Made by a program: the position numbers and the translations under genes. From Gymnogyps californianus (Eukaryota; Chordata; Aves; Accipitriformes; Cathartidae): DNA of 64,000 nucleotides. The notes below the pieces were generated by a model, which saw only the letters and a program-made list of their open reading frames with translations, did no database searches and was not told the origin of the DNA. The stretch is from positions 19,157,698-19,221,697 of the forward strand of contig NC_059485.1 in the NCBI RefSeq assembly GCF_018139145.2. The letters are read 5' to 3'. Shown one piece after another: positions 1 through 12,500 of the stretch (position 1 is the first letter of the stretch; every line of letters begins with the position of its first letter).

Positions 1-3000
1 TGCCCATTTTATATAGCTCCATCAGGCTAAAGGGGTTAGGTGGGCACAGCTTACGACACCCGTCTGCAGGCGGTACGTGTGGCTGTCCCATCTATCCACT
101 GTGTCCATGGATTGAGAAACTGCAGAGCACGAGGGCTGAGCTGATGTCCTGAACCTCAGGTTGTGCTTGCACCAGAAGTCCCAGTGGGCTTGGAGTCCCA
201 TTGCGTGCCTCTGCCTGCCTGGCTTGTTCCTGCCTGGATGCTGCCAGAGAGGAGGACTGAGGTTGAACCCATCTGCCTGCATTGCCCCACCACCACAGGG
301 TTCCTGCCTCAGCCTTGTGTTTACGTGGTTTCCGTGGGTATGATCTGTTCACCAGTTTGAGACTCTCTTGGCACTGCCAAGACACAGCCTTGCACCTCTG
401 TAAGAAATGCCGAACTGGCAGAGGCGTTGCTGGGCTCAAGGCTTTCTGCAGCCACTTGAACCAGCAATCGAGAAATGGTCTTCGCCATCATTATTGTCAT
501 CTGCCTTGAAGTGAAGCTGGCCCTGAGTTGACGCTTGCCTTCCTACCAGGGCACGGCCTGTCAGTGCTTACTCCTGCTCCTCCTCCTCCTCCCAGAGTCT
601 CTGTCTACATCCCGCTCCTGCGATGTTCAGCCGGGTCTCATTCCCTTTTCCTTTCTGTTCCCTGACAGCTCCAGCTTCCACGGTGTGTGGCGGCAGCTTG
701 CAGAACTAGTGTCATCGCAGCCTTCCCGGAGGAGACCTGGAGTGAACCAAGGGGTTTGGTGGGGTGGGATGGGATCGGGGCATCTTTAGGGGCGTACGTG
801 GGTGAGGGGAACGCTTGACGTTGCAGTTCTGTTGCGGCTAAGGCAAAAAGCTTTCCCTGTGTTGAGGCCAGGTCAGGTACATTTGCTGTTTCTTGAGAAT
901 AAACGTCCCGTCTTGTTTGTACAGCTGCAGTCTTCATCTGACCAGACATTCACTGGCTGAAGACAGACTGCTCCACAGCAAGCCCTTCCCTGCTCCTCTC
1001 AGCAGCCGTAGCTTCCCACCCAGCTGGTGGCCCTGGTCAGCACCACGCGGCACTGAGGGAAAAGGCGATGCCTAAAAAGAGAAGGCAGCATCTCAAGAAA
1101 CACCAAACGATCTGGCCTGGCCAGCCTTTTGAGCACATCAGCGCAGTAGTTGCCTGTCTCAGGCCATGCAGAATCCAAAGCTATCCCACGACCGGAGGAC
1201 TGCTGGCATTTATAGCTGGCAGCTGCCTGGCTTGACCCTTCTGGCTAAAAGGAGACGGGGTTTGTGCAAACACTGGTGGAACCAGGGGGCTGGACGTGCT
1301 TCCCACTATCAGGGTCCAGCCCAAAGCTGTCACCTGCGCTTCAGCTCGTGTCTGTGAGCTGAGAGCAAAGCCAGAGAGTGCTGGGGCTGGGCGCTGGCGC
1401 ACATCCTTCTTTAGAGCTTTTTTTCCCTGTTCAATGGCTTTCCAAAGCCCCCTCCCACGTGGCAGCACTTGGAAGTCCGAGGAGTTGGATGTGACCGGTG
1501 GTGCTGGGAGGCAGTGGGCAGAGGCTCGGTGGGGGAGAAGGGCCAATACAGCCGGTACAAATGCTCTGGGCTGCTGATCCGTCCCATCTAGCCTGCTAAA
1601 CCCCATCCAGCGACTTTTTCAGTCCCTTGTTTTGCAATGTAAAGGCTGTCCCCAAAGCACTCTCACTTCTTCAGCCTGGATCTGCAGTGAGTATTTGATC
1701 TCCTCAGGCTTTTTGCCTTTGTGCCATGACCTGACAGAGGAGGGAGGAGAGCCTTCCCGAAGGCTGGTATGGCGACGCTCCTCCGGGATAGACTTGGAGG
1801 CCATAGTCTCTGCTTTGACCCCCTAGATCTCCTTGGCTTTTCTGGGCTGAGTTGCAAGTCCTGTGGGGGAGTCTTACCCTTACCACAGGTGGGTGGGGGG
1901 CGAGAAACCCCCCGCGACTGGGCTGAGACGGTCTGCCAGTTAAATATCCCTGCTGCTGGGCTGGCAGAGGTACACAAAGGAGCATTTTCTAACTGCTCCA
2001 CACCCACTGTCCTTTCACTGGGACATGTGCCAGTGAGACCCCATGGGAAGCACAGCACCTATGGATGTAGTCTGCCAAGAAAAGAAAACAAAACAACTCG
2101 CAGCAGACCTCTCAGTTCATGACTGTTATAGGCAGCGACTGGGGAAGGAAGAAAGTTGAAGTGGATAAATAGTACGGATTTCCTCAGGATTTCATCTAGA
2201 GTGGATGCAGGTGAGCCGCATAAAGATGCCGAAAATAGCGTCCAGGCAGACAATAACCGCTCGCCCTCGAGAGGTGCCAGGACGGGAGCTCTTGGAGCAG
2301 GGGTGGGTTCGGCAGGAAGGACAGGTAAGGGCCACGCTCTCACCTGGGGCAGCAGATCCCTCCGGAGGGACAGCATCCCCCAGAACTGGGCTGCTTGGCT
2401 CGGGAGTGTCACTGGGTCCCATGGGACAGGGTCAGTCACACGCTTTTATTCCTTGTATTCTCTGATCCCAGCGCCGGTGGCTGTCAGGGTCACCCTGTGT
2501 TTGGTGCTGTCCTTCCGGGCAGGATGCCGGTGGTGTTCAAAGCCACCCGCCAGCCCTTTGCAGAAGGGGAAGGGGACAGGGGGAGGCTGCAGCTCGTCTT
2601 GACTCTGCCCCTGCGGTCTCCCCAGGCCCTGACATCTGATCCGAGGGGTGGGGAGCATCTCCCGGCCGGGTGCTGTAAGACCCCCCCTGAGAACCTCCCA
2701 TCTTGGCCCCCCTGATGGGTACATCCCCCCTCACCCAGCAGTACATGCCTGGTGTCTTTTAGCCTGCAAGCAACAGGTCAGCAGCTCCAAAAGCACTTTG
2801 TTATAAGCAGCGAGGAGATCTCCAGAGTCGGGAGGGCAGCGCGTTAGACTCGCTTTGCAGCAGCAGCCTTAGAGGCAGCGCTCGCTAGTTGAGAGGTATC
2901 ACTGCAATGTAGAGTAGCGATAAAAATGGAAAGGTCCTGTTAACTGCGGGGCGGGAGCTCAGAGATGTCTCTGTCGTGACAGCAGAGCAGATGTTTGGGG

Positions 3001-3334
3001 AGTGCTGCTCCCCACGCAGGCTCGGACTGCGCCGGGTCCTTCGCCCACACTGCCGAGGGATGTCGGTGCCCGCGCAGACACATGCTGGTGATTGCTGTGG
3101 GTGCTGGCTGGGGCGCAGCCCAGGATCCCACCGGCAGCACAGGCGCAGGCAGAGCCTGGCAGGCAGCACAGCAGCGTTGGCCGAGGGGGTTTGGTACAGC
3201 CCCGCTCTGCGAGGCTGAGCAATGCTTCTGGGATGCCGGGAGAGCTGCTGAGGCAGCCTGCAGCGATGGGTGCGTGCGTCTGCGTGTGCAGCAGAGTCAG
3301 CTTGTTCCTTGTACAAACCATTTGGAGTGAAACC

Positions 3335-3340
3335 AATAAA
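3335..3340 (+). promoter_or_regulatory. Candidate poly(A) signal of an upstream plus-strand gene
   Basis: AATAAA followed about 15 bases later by a T/G-rich stretch. The preceding sequence is not coding on the plus strand. It is the best-looking of three such signals in the first 5 kb, but no upstream coding exon is visible to attach it to. Confidence 0.3.
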
Positions 3341-6156
3341 CACTGAGCTCTCTGTGCCTGCGTTAGTCAGCGAGCTGAGCCTCATTGCGCGTCTCTTCTC
3401 TTTGCCTCTCTGAGTGCTGTCCCTGCTCCACGTGCCCAGTGGCAGCTCAGCCATGGCCACCCAACCAGCAGGACAGGGCACCCGCGGCCACGGCTGACCA
3501 CCCAGAGACAATGCCCACAGCCACGGGGAGCCCTCCACACCCCTCGGTGCTGCAGTGCAGTGGTGAGCACCCGCCACCAGGCACCCACCCCGTGCAAGCT
3601 CATGGTGGTTGATATCACCGCAGCCACCGTCCTGGGTCATGCTGGGTCTGACCACATCCCTGCCTTCCCCCCAGCCCGGCGGTGCACAACCCACAGCGCC
3701 CAGTCCGGCCGCAGGGTGGGAGTGGTGGGGGGCCATGGTGCACCATGCTGGGCATGAACTTGGCCAAATAGCCCCAGGGGCTTTGCTGGAGAGAGCTGGA
3801 GCCAGTTCTGCCCCGGCTGGTCCCGCATGGGTCCCACCAGTGCCCCTCAGCTGCAGGGGCACCAACGGGTGCTCCTGCTTGTCCCCCATGCACTCAGGAT
3901 CAGCCATCTCTGACCTCCTCCACTGGCTGCAAGTCCCACCCCGCAGTAAGACCCATCTACCGGAGTACAGGCTGGCCGTGCTCCAGCACCTGAACAAAGC
4001 GGCTTCCTCTGCTGAGGGTGTATTTTTGACACGAGAAAAACGTGCCCTAGTACAGCATCTGAGCCTTCCAGGTTTTTCCTGCCTTTAATAGGCCCAACCG
4101 GCAGAGCTTATTCAGAATACAGGTAGGAAATATATTCCGACAGTGAGGTACGTTTTCCTAATGAAGTCGTTAAAGGTTTTGCAGGGCTGTATACGCTTGT
4201 CCTGCTGAGCTCTGCCTTAGCAAAGCCAAGCCACGCCGTGCTCACCGTAGGTTGGAGAGCGTAGACGTGGCTGTGCCCAGGCCACCCAGCTGGCAGACAC
4301 GGGGACACACACCCCCACCCCCACCCCACCCCCCGAAAGCGGTGAGAACTGCAGGTTTCCTCCTGGTGCCTCCTGGTGCCATGGCCCAGAGTTGCCCAGT
4401 GCTGCAGACCCACCTCCCGGGCAGACTGGACACAAAGGGAATTGAGGTACCAGCCATATGCTTTAGCACGGTGGCCACGAACGGGAGGTCCTGCCCTGTC
4501 ACCCCTGCGCTGCTTCTGTCTGGGGGCCAGGTTCTCCCCCACCGGTCCCTGCTCGTTGCACGGGCAGCAGCCCCTTGCGGCGGCAGCTCCGCAGAGGCTC
4601 CCTTCATCTCGCGGCAGGACGTTTGGTCTTCTGTCCCCAAATCTCCCCTTGCTCTGCCTCCCCACAGGCTGGTGGGCTACGGTGTGGCTGGAGAAGGCAC
4701 GGACGGGAGGAAGGAGCTTTCTGGGAGTCCAGGCTGCGCTCCCCACCAGAAGGACGGGAGCCTGGCAGTACAGAGCAGCAGTGGGTGAAGCGAGCACCAG
4801 GGCTGAGCACGCAGGGGAGGCGGAGGGTGCGGGGACCCGCCGCAGGCGTGACAGGGAGTCGCTCGAGTCTGATTGCGCCACGCGGATCCCAGCAAGGGAT
4901 GAGTCAGGGCCCCTTCTGGGTAAGGGTGTTTCCTCTCCCCAACAGCTCCCCACCTCCCTTTGTAATTCCAGAGCCTCATGATTGCATAAATACAACGCCT
5001 CCAAAATGTGATCATTAAACTGAATAAACGCTGTCAGGAGGAATATTGGCTTTACTACCCTGTTGTTGAGCAGCCATGCAGAGCGCTCAGGCCCAGCAAT
5101 CAGTTCTGTGTGCTCAGGGAGTTCGTTTTGCTCAAGTCCCGTGTGGGAACTGCCCCAGTGCTGCTTTGGGGACGCGCACGCTGCCGGAGTCTGCGCCGGA
5201 GTCTGTGGGAAAGCTCATACTGCCGAGGTCCCCCCTCCCTGGGGTGCAGATGCCCTCGCACTGTTTTGCACCCCAAGGAGCACTTGAGGGGCGTATCCTG
5301 CCCCTCGTGGCGCAGCCTCTCCTCCAGGAATAGCTGTGGATCCTGTGAAGATACCGGGGCTGCGGGAGCACAGGTCCCCCCAGCCCAGCCAGCAAGACCT
5401 GGGGGAAATGTGGCCCCTCTGGCAGAGCTCCCCGCCTTTGCTCTGAAGCACTGGTTTCCAGTTACAAGAGAGAGGAGGACACCAGACTGCTGAGTCACGA
5501 GCAGGAGCCTACATCCGGCCCAGCTGCGGGAGCTGTGGCTTTGTCAAATGGGTGTTTGGCACCGAGTCCAGCCCAGAGCAGGATCTCCGGGACGTCCTCC
5601 TCCCACTGAGTCCCCGTGTCTGGTGGAGCGGGGCAGTAACGACATGCATCTCCCCATGGGGAGATCCAGGGAAGGGGGACTGGGCAGCCCTATGAGCAGG
5701 TCCGGGGAAACAGGACCTGAGAGTTGATGGGGAGGAAGAGGAAGGCCAAGCCTGCCTCCTCTCTGTCGCCCAGGGAGTGGGGTCCCAGTGCAACTTGGGG
5801 GGCTTAAAGTTCCCCCTGGCCAGGTGTGCTGGGAGATGTGCAGCAGGTATTTGCTCTTCCCTCTACATCCAGACAGGCTGGGCACTGGATTCTGCACAGC
5901 AGAAACACAGCATTGGGACACAGCGGCTCATGGAAGCTGCAGGGACCAGTCCCATGGGAAAACCCTGCCGCTGCCACTGGGGCAGGCTGGGCACGGCCTC
6001 CCGGCACCACCATGCAGACCTCCAGCTCCTGGTTCAACCACTGAGGCTGGTGCAAGGAGAGACACAAAGTCCTCCAGCACAGTTGTGCTGCTAGTCCTGG
6101 CTGGGGAGTTCAGTGGGGTCAGGGGATGGATACACAACTGGTAAGCATCTGTCTGT

Positions 6157-6226
6157 TCATCCATCCATCCATTATCCACCCATCCATCCATCCATCCATC
6201 CGCCCACCCATCCATCCACCCATCCC
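6157..6226. repeat. (CCAT)n microsatellite
   Basis: Imperfect tandem CCAT repeat with CCAC and CCGC interruptions, directly before the GC-rich island that starts near 6.3 kb. Confidence 0.9.
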
Positions 6227-6309
6227 ACCCCGGGAGAACAGCTGGGAAGAGCCAGAGAAGGATTTTCTGGGACACGGGGATGAGTGAACTTATTTTGGGG
6301 ATGGAGCCT

Positions 6310-6890
6310 CGTGAATGGCTCTCCCTCCTCCCCCTCCCCGTCCCGTCCCGCCCCGACCCACCCTCCCCGCTACGGCCCCGGCGGGCGGCGGTGCCGGCGC
6401 GTCCGTGGCAGCGAGCGGCGGTGAGTGCGTGGGGCGGCGGGGCCGTGCGAGCCCCCCCGGAGCGGTCCTGCTCTGTCCGCTCCGCCCGGGGACAGCCCGG
6501 CCCGGCGCGGGGGCTGCGCGGGGGCTGCGCGGCGGGCAGTGCTGGGGATGCGCAGGGGATGCGCGGGGGCTGCGCAGCGGGCGGTGCGGGGGATGCGCGG
6601 AGGATGCGCGGCGGTGTTGGGGGATGCGCGGGGGCTGCGCGGCGGGCGGTGCCGGGCAGATGCCGCTCCCGGCGGCCCGGGCTGAGCCCCGAAGCTCCGC
6701 TCCGGGCGCTTCGCGGAGCCCCGCCGGCAGCCGGGCCGCCTCCCCGGGCCTGACGGAGGCTTGGCCCCATCCCCGGCCCCATCCCCGGCCCTTCCCACCC
6801 CGCTCCGGCCGCGGCCGGGGCTCCCGCTGCCCTCCGCACCCCGGAGCGGGGGCAGGCGGCTGCCGGAGTCCCGTCCCGCTCCTGCCCTGC
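6310..6890. promoter_or_regulatory. CpG island, likely promoter of the lamin-tail-domain gene
   Basis: The sequence is extremely GC-rich and full of CpG, unlike its flanks. A strong plus-strand splice donor follows position 6420 (GCGGCG then GTGAGTGCG). The next good acceptor to the right ends at 8440, just ahead of the coding exon. The simplest reading is a CpG-island promoter with an untranslated first exon ending at 6420. Promoter activity toward the left strand is also possible. Confidence 0.5.
6511..6660. repeat. GC-rich minisatellite inside the CpG island
   Basis: Degenerate tandem copies built from GCGCGGGGGCTGCGC and GGGGATGCGC blocks, each about 20-30 bp. Both strands give Gly/Arg/Cys/Ala-rich frames because of the repeat, not because of a gene. 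It lies just after the presumed untranslated exon. Confidence 0.75.
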
Positions 6891-8440
6891 CAGTCTGTCC
6901 GGCTTTGGCGGGGGTTATTTTTTTTCCCTGCTGTTTTCTCCGATTTCTGGTGGGTTTCCTTCTGTCCAGGGGAAGCCCCTGGACAGGAGCTCCCCCGTGT
7001 GTTGTTCCTCCTTTCTGCTGCCTTTAACTGAAATGGGGAGAGACCGTGGAAATAGGGCACCTGTGGGGATGGGTTTGGCGGGGAGAAGCTGGTGCGGTTT
7101 CTTTTTCTTTGGAGGCTGGGCAGGAGCAAGAGCCTGCCAGAGCGGGGATGTTGCTAGTGATTTGGGGGATGAGCTGTGCCTGAAAGAGGACGGAGACCTT
7201 TTTGATAGTGACCATCTAACAGAAGAGAGAGCCGCGCCGGGGCTGGTCCTGTGCGCTGGAGGCATGAGGCATGTGTGCGCTTCTCCATCTTCCGTAGCCT
7301 GAGAGCAGATGAGTTTAAGGGCTGTCAGGCACAGCAAAAGGGGAAGGCGTTCCGAGGCAGAGTGGCTCAGGGTCATCTCTCCATCGGGGTCTGTTCTTTT
7401 GTGGCATCGCTGTCAGCTTCGTGCTTTGGAGTTATTGCAGTCTCCTCCTGTTTGGGAGGAGGCATCCGTGCACTGGCATTAGCTCAGGTGGCCGTGACAA
7501 ATGGGAGCGTACTCGCTCGCAAGCCTGGGTGTTGATGTCCGTAGCTGCAAGTTGTGATGCTACGGTCTCACTGCAGCTGGCACTTCGCCTAAAAAGGACT
7601 GCAGGTATCCACCCACGCCGCAGTTACCCCTTTGGGCTGCTGTGATCATCAGCCGTGACTTTAAGCAGCTGGAGGGTTAGGTGTGCTTCTGATCCATCAG
7701 CCCTGCGTGGATGGGGCCCCGCAGCACAGGAAGGAGGCCGGCCTCCGGCATCCGTGCTGGTAAGCATTGCACGGGCTGGAAATCTCCGCGTGTCTGATCT
7801 GAGCTGGCCAAAGACTGCAAGGAGGTCCATCTAAGCTCAGCAGGTGATGGTACGGCTGTTCGTGGAAACATGTCTGGAAATGGGGAAAACAAATCTCACT
7901 TTTTTTCCAAGTGTCTTAAATTGTCAGTTCCTCCCCACTGCTTATTCTGCAGACTTACTCTGCATCTGCTGGAGCTGCAGCAGGGTTGGTCGGTGTGGTG
8001 GCCAGTGGAGCTGCTCTGCGATGCATGCGACAAGAACTCAGCCAAAGCCACCTGTCCTCTCTTTCCCCACCCTCACCTTGATGGAGAAGATGGTTACTAT
8101 CATCTTTAGTGCCATTTTGTGTTAATTCCCGTGGAATAAATTGGACTCAGGGAAATAGCTATTAACACAGACACCGTACAACTTTCAATGTTCACACAAG
8201 TCTCTGGGTTTATGAACACTGAAAACTGCTGGCTTTGTCCCATGGCAGTCGCTGTTATGCGTCTTGATAAACCTCTGAAGAAACACAGGGAGGGAAAAGT
8301 ATAGGGCTTTAAGGCTGTTAAATGTCACTGCTGTGTTTCTGTGTTTCCTGACAAGTTTTTTCTTCCCTCCCCCCCCGACTTTTAAAGGAGCTGAGCTGGG
8401 AAATCTCTTGTTCAGGCCATACTCAGTCTGATTTTTGCAG
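6891..8440. other. Presumed 5' untranslated intron
   Basis: No coding signal was found. If the untranslated exon ending at 6420 is right, this is the first intron of the lamin-tail-domain gene. It ends with an acceptor (TGATTTTTGCAG, AG at 8439-8440) preceded by a possible branch site. A plus-strand AATAAA near 8135 could serve a short transcript but has no other support. Confidence 0.4.
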
Positions 8441-9528
8441 GATTGCTGCTTTGCTTTGCACACTAGAACTCCCCGAAGAAGTGTGCCTGCCTCTGCCAGT
8501 GCCTCTGCCAGTCAGCAACCAGGTCGGAGGCCTTGCATAGCTGTCCTGCAACAGCCAAGTGGTGGCAGCTTCCTTCTGTGCTCTATTTGTGGCTGTGAAA
8601 AGGAGAGGCCCTCCTCTCCTCTAGATTTGAACTGAAACAAAAATCCCAGCCTTCATCATGGGAGGTATCTGGCTGGTTGGATTGATGGTACTTTTGTACG
8701 CCTGGTTTCCCAAGGCTGCTGCTCAGAATCTCATAAAAAACCCCAGGGACCAGAAAACAGAGCATACCCTCTTGATTAATGAAGTAAATGCTGATAGCCC
8801 AGGAGAGGACACTTCTGAGTTTGTGGAGCTCTATCACACCAGCGGTCAAACAGCCCGCTTGGATGGCTACTATCTGGTCTTCTACAATGGCAATGGAAAC
8901 CGAGCCTACAAAGTTTTAAACCTCCAGGGCAAAGTTACTAACGGCCAAGGGCTCTTTCTCGTTGGCTCCTCTTCTGTGAACCCTGCTATAGTTATTCCTA
9001 AGAACACTATCCAGAATGGTCCTGACGCAATTGCTCTCTATTATGGAAAAGGGAACTACAAGGAGGGCATGAGTGTCACAAGCTATGGACTAGTAGATGC
9101 CTTGGTCCATAAGACTAAGAAGACAGACAGAGCAGATACGCTGGTCAGGGTACTGACCCCTGGCAGAGATGCCTTCCTGGAGGACTCCACCTTCAGGACC
9201 ATGGATGAGTCAATAGAAAGGTGCCGTGGGGCAGATTCTCAGTGGATCTTCCAAGTGGCCATGCCCACCCCAGGCACAGACAACCACTGCATCCTAACTT
9301 CTCAGCTGAACGCATCTGCTGTCCTGATCAGTGAGGTCCTTGCTGCCTCTTCTTCTGAAGAGTTCGAGTTCGTAGAGCTTCAGGGTCCCCACTCCACCAT
9401 GCTGAGGGACATTGTTCTGGTGCTGATCGATGGTCGGACCAAAGACATTTATTTCACCATGGACGTTTACGGCAAAACCTCACTGGATGGGCTACTTCTG
9501 ATCGGTCCAGCACAAAGCAAAACCCCAG
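8441..9528 (+). CDS. Exon with 5'UTR, signal peptide, LTD1 and start of LTD2
   Basis: The exon is untranslated to 8657 and then codes for residues 1-290, ending in phase 1 before GTAAGG. The signal peptide runs MGGIW to about AAAQ. LTD1 spans about 38-211 and closes with a TPGTDNHC Cys motif; LTD2 begins near 220 with VLISEV. In the second copy of the duplication an intron splits the equivalent sequence; here the two parts are fused at 9254/9255. Confidence 0.85.
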
Positions 9529-12500
9529 GTAAGGACTGCATTTTGATGACTACCTCAGAGACGGGGGAGCGACCAGCCAAGCTTGGGGCTGGAGGATGAT
9601 GTCATTTTTTATTGCTGTTTGGTGTTCTGAGAGATCAGTGAAAATGTGACACAGAACTCAGTGGCAGATAAAAAAGCAAATCAAATGTTAGAAATTATTG
9701 GAAAAGGAATTATGTAAAGCAAATTAAATATTAGAAGTCATTAGGAGAAGAGGAAAGAATGGAGGGCATCTTTTATGCCACTGTATAAATTCATGGTTTG
9801 CTTGTATCTTTAATTGTGTCTTGCGTGGTACAATACCTTAATCTTAAAAAGTATATATTAGAATTGGAGACATTCAGAGAAGGTCAGCTAGGGTGGATGG
9901 TGCTCTGGAAATGCTTCCACAGAAGAAATAACGAAGTACACCTAGAAAAGGGAAAGCTTAGGAGGGCCCTGACAGAGGTTTCAGAAATGTGAGTGGCCTG
10001 AAGAAAGTGGACAGGGATTGATTGCTTACCCTTTCCCCTGGTACAAGAACTAAAGGGCATCAAAAGAAGGTAGAAGGAGGTGGTGTCAGGACAAACAAGT
10101 GGAGGCGGTATGTCTCGCAGCGGTGGTAGACCTGCAGAGCTCCAGGTGAGGGATCTGGTGGAGGTCAGAAGACCACGTGTGCTTTTGCTGCTCGGGAGGA
10201 CACGGTTCTGCTCCCAGCCCTGTGGCCAGCCTGCCGCGGGACCCTGACTGTGCCACGTGTCCTTGAAGTGTCCCCCTTCTCTATGCGTTACTTGGTGGTC
10301 ATTCACAGCAGATACATACTCTTCTTGAAAAAGCACGAGGGCTTTTCTTCTGTTGTGCCATCTGCAAATGTAGGTCACATGTGTATCAGGCTGTGTGAAG
10401 CTGCAATCTAAACTTCCTCCCAACGTTCAAAATTTCTTCCAGGCCACCAGAGGAGGAAGAAATATCTTGTTATTTTGGGCACCTCAAAAGAAGATTTTGG
10501 CAGCTGGAGACACTGACTCTGCAAATGTCTTGTGTAATTCACTGACTCAGGGAGTATATTCATCCCTTACAAAATTGGTTCCCATAAAAATAAAAATACT
10601 TTTGCAACTAAAACTTTCTTTTTTAAAGCAGTTGAGCTCCTTTTTTTACAATTCAAACTGCTCCAAATACTCTCTCGCCAAAAGTAGAAGAGCTGATTGT
10701 CCACTTGGGCTCTGCTTTTCTCACCAGGAAAGGTGCTCTGCTCTTTCTTCTGGATGAGCTGGGGCTGTTAGCAGTCAACAGCTAAGGGGGCTCAAAGAAA
10801 GCAATGAGAAAGCACAACCAGTTTGCAGACTAAGCAGGAAATTTCTAAGGATTATGTTTAACTCTTCCTCAAGGCTCACTCAAGTCAAGAAGGTGACTGG
10901 AGATATGCTTTGGCATTTTTTTCCAATGAGGCTTTGTCAAGATGTGCAAGCATACTGCACACACATTTTTGTGGAAGGTTTTCCCCCAAAAAACACCCAA
11001 TGACACTGTGTGATTACATTTTAATCATCTTAAAAGGATACTTTCGTAGTGACTCCATGCTGAGCACTCTGTGAGAAGTTGATTTAACCTGACCACTTCA
11101 GATTTGGGACAGGAGCTCTTAAAATGGCCCTGGCTGTTAGTCCTGTCTTTGTATGGCTTGTCTGCCTATCACTGCAGAGAACTTAAAGCTGTGAGAGCCC
11201 AGAGTGAAAGTCCTCCCTTGACAGATGCCCGTGTGAAAACTTTCAGTTGAATCATAGGATGGTTTGGGTTGAAGGAACCTTTAAAGATCATCTAGTTCCA
11301 TCCCCCCTGCCGTGGGCAGGGACATCTTCCACTAGATCAGGTTGCTCAGAGCCCTGTCTAACCTAAGGTCGAACACGTCCAAGGATGGAGCATCCACAAC
11401 TTCTACGGGCAACCTGTTCCAGTGTCTCACCACCCTCATCGTAAATCTTTTCTTCCTTATTCTTCTAATCTAGAGCTACCCTCTGTCAATTTAAAACCAT
11501 TACCCCTCGTCCTATCAGTACAGGCTCTGGTAAAAAGTCTGTCCCCATCTTTCTCATAAGCCCCCTTTAAGCATTGAAAGGCTGCAAGAAGGTCTCCTCA
11601 GAGTCTTCTCTTCTCCACGCTGAACAACCCCAACTCTCTCGGCCTTTTGTCATGGGAGACATTCTTCCAGCCCTTGGATCATTTTCGTGGCCCTCCTCTG
11701 GACCCGCTCTAACAGGTCCATGTCTTTCTTGTGCTGGAGACCCCAGAGAGGGACGTAATACTCCAGGTGGGGTCTCACGAGAGTGGAGTAGAGGGGGAGA
11801 ATCACCTCCCTCGACCTGCTGGCCACACTTCTTTTGATGCAGCCCAGGATACAATTGGCTTTCTGGGCTGCAAGTGCACATTGTCATGTCCGATTTTTCA
11901 TCCACCAGTATCCTTCTCTGGAGGGCTACTCCCTATCCATTCATCACCCAGTCCGTACTGATACTGGGGATTGCCCCAACCCAGGTGTAGGACCTTGCAC
12001 TGTGCCTTGTTGAACTTCATGAGGTTCACATGGGCCCACTCCTCCAGCCTGTCAAAGTCCCTCTGGATGACATCCCTTCCCTCAAGTGTATCAACTGCAT
12101 CACTCAGCTCGGTGTCATCCACAAACTTGTTGAGGGTGCACTCACTGCCAATGTCATTAATGAAGATATTGAACCATATTGGTCCCAATACAGACCCCTG
12201 AGGGACATCACTTGTTACTGATCTCCCTTTGGGCCTCGATCTGTTGACTGCAACTCTTTGGATGCGGCCATCCAGCCAATTCCTTATCCATTGAATAGTC
12301 CATCCATCAAACCCATAACTCTTCAATTTAGAGACAAGGATGTTGTGTGGGACCGTGTCAAAGGCCTTGGAGAAGTCAAGACAGATGACGTCAGTTGCTC
12401 TTCTCTTATGCTTCAACGCAGTCGCTCCATTGTAGAAGGCCACCAGATTAGGCAGGCAGGGGAAAAATAGTCCCTTGGGCAGGGGTGCATCAGGGCTAAG

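Larger units (their letters stand above)
1..6300. other. Non-coding flank with several plus-strand poly(A) signals
   Basis: No open frame here shows a recognisable domain or a chain of well-formed exons. The long frames on the minus strand (2885-3997, 4108-5004) are rich in Gly, Arg, Pro and Cys and look like chance products of GC-rich DNA. Plus-strand AATAAA hexamers lie at 898-903, 3335-3340 and 5023-5028. The first two are followed by T/G-rich sequence, as at real mRNA ends. The stretch may therefore hold the 3' untranslated part of a plus-strand gene beginning left of the window; that is inference. Confidence 0.4.

Noticed and set aside
2885..3997. 370-codon minus-strand open frame
   Set aside because: Gly/Arg/Pro/Cys-rich with no domain. 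It crosses a plus-strand poly(A) signal and lies in GC-rich DNA where long chance frames are expected.
4108..5004. 298-codon minus-strand open frame
   Set aside because: No recognisable motif, biased composition and no splice-linked partners.
5928..6839. 303-codon minus-strand frame over the CpG island
   Set aside because: Driven by the CCAT microsatellite and the GC-rich minisatellite; low complexity.
9798..9992. 64-codon plus-strand frame in the first LTD intron
   Set aside because: Short, no conserved motif, no good splice sites around it.
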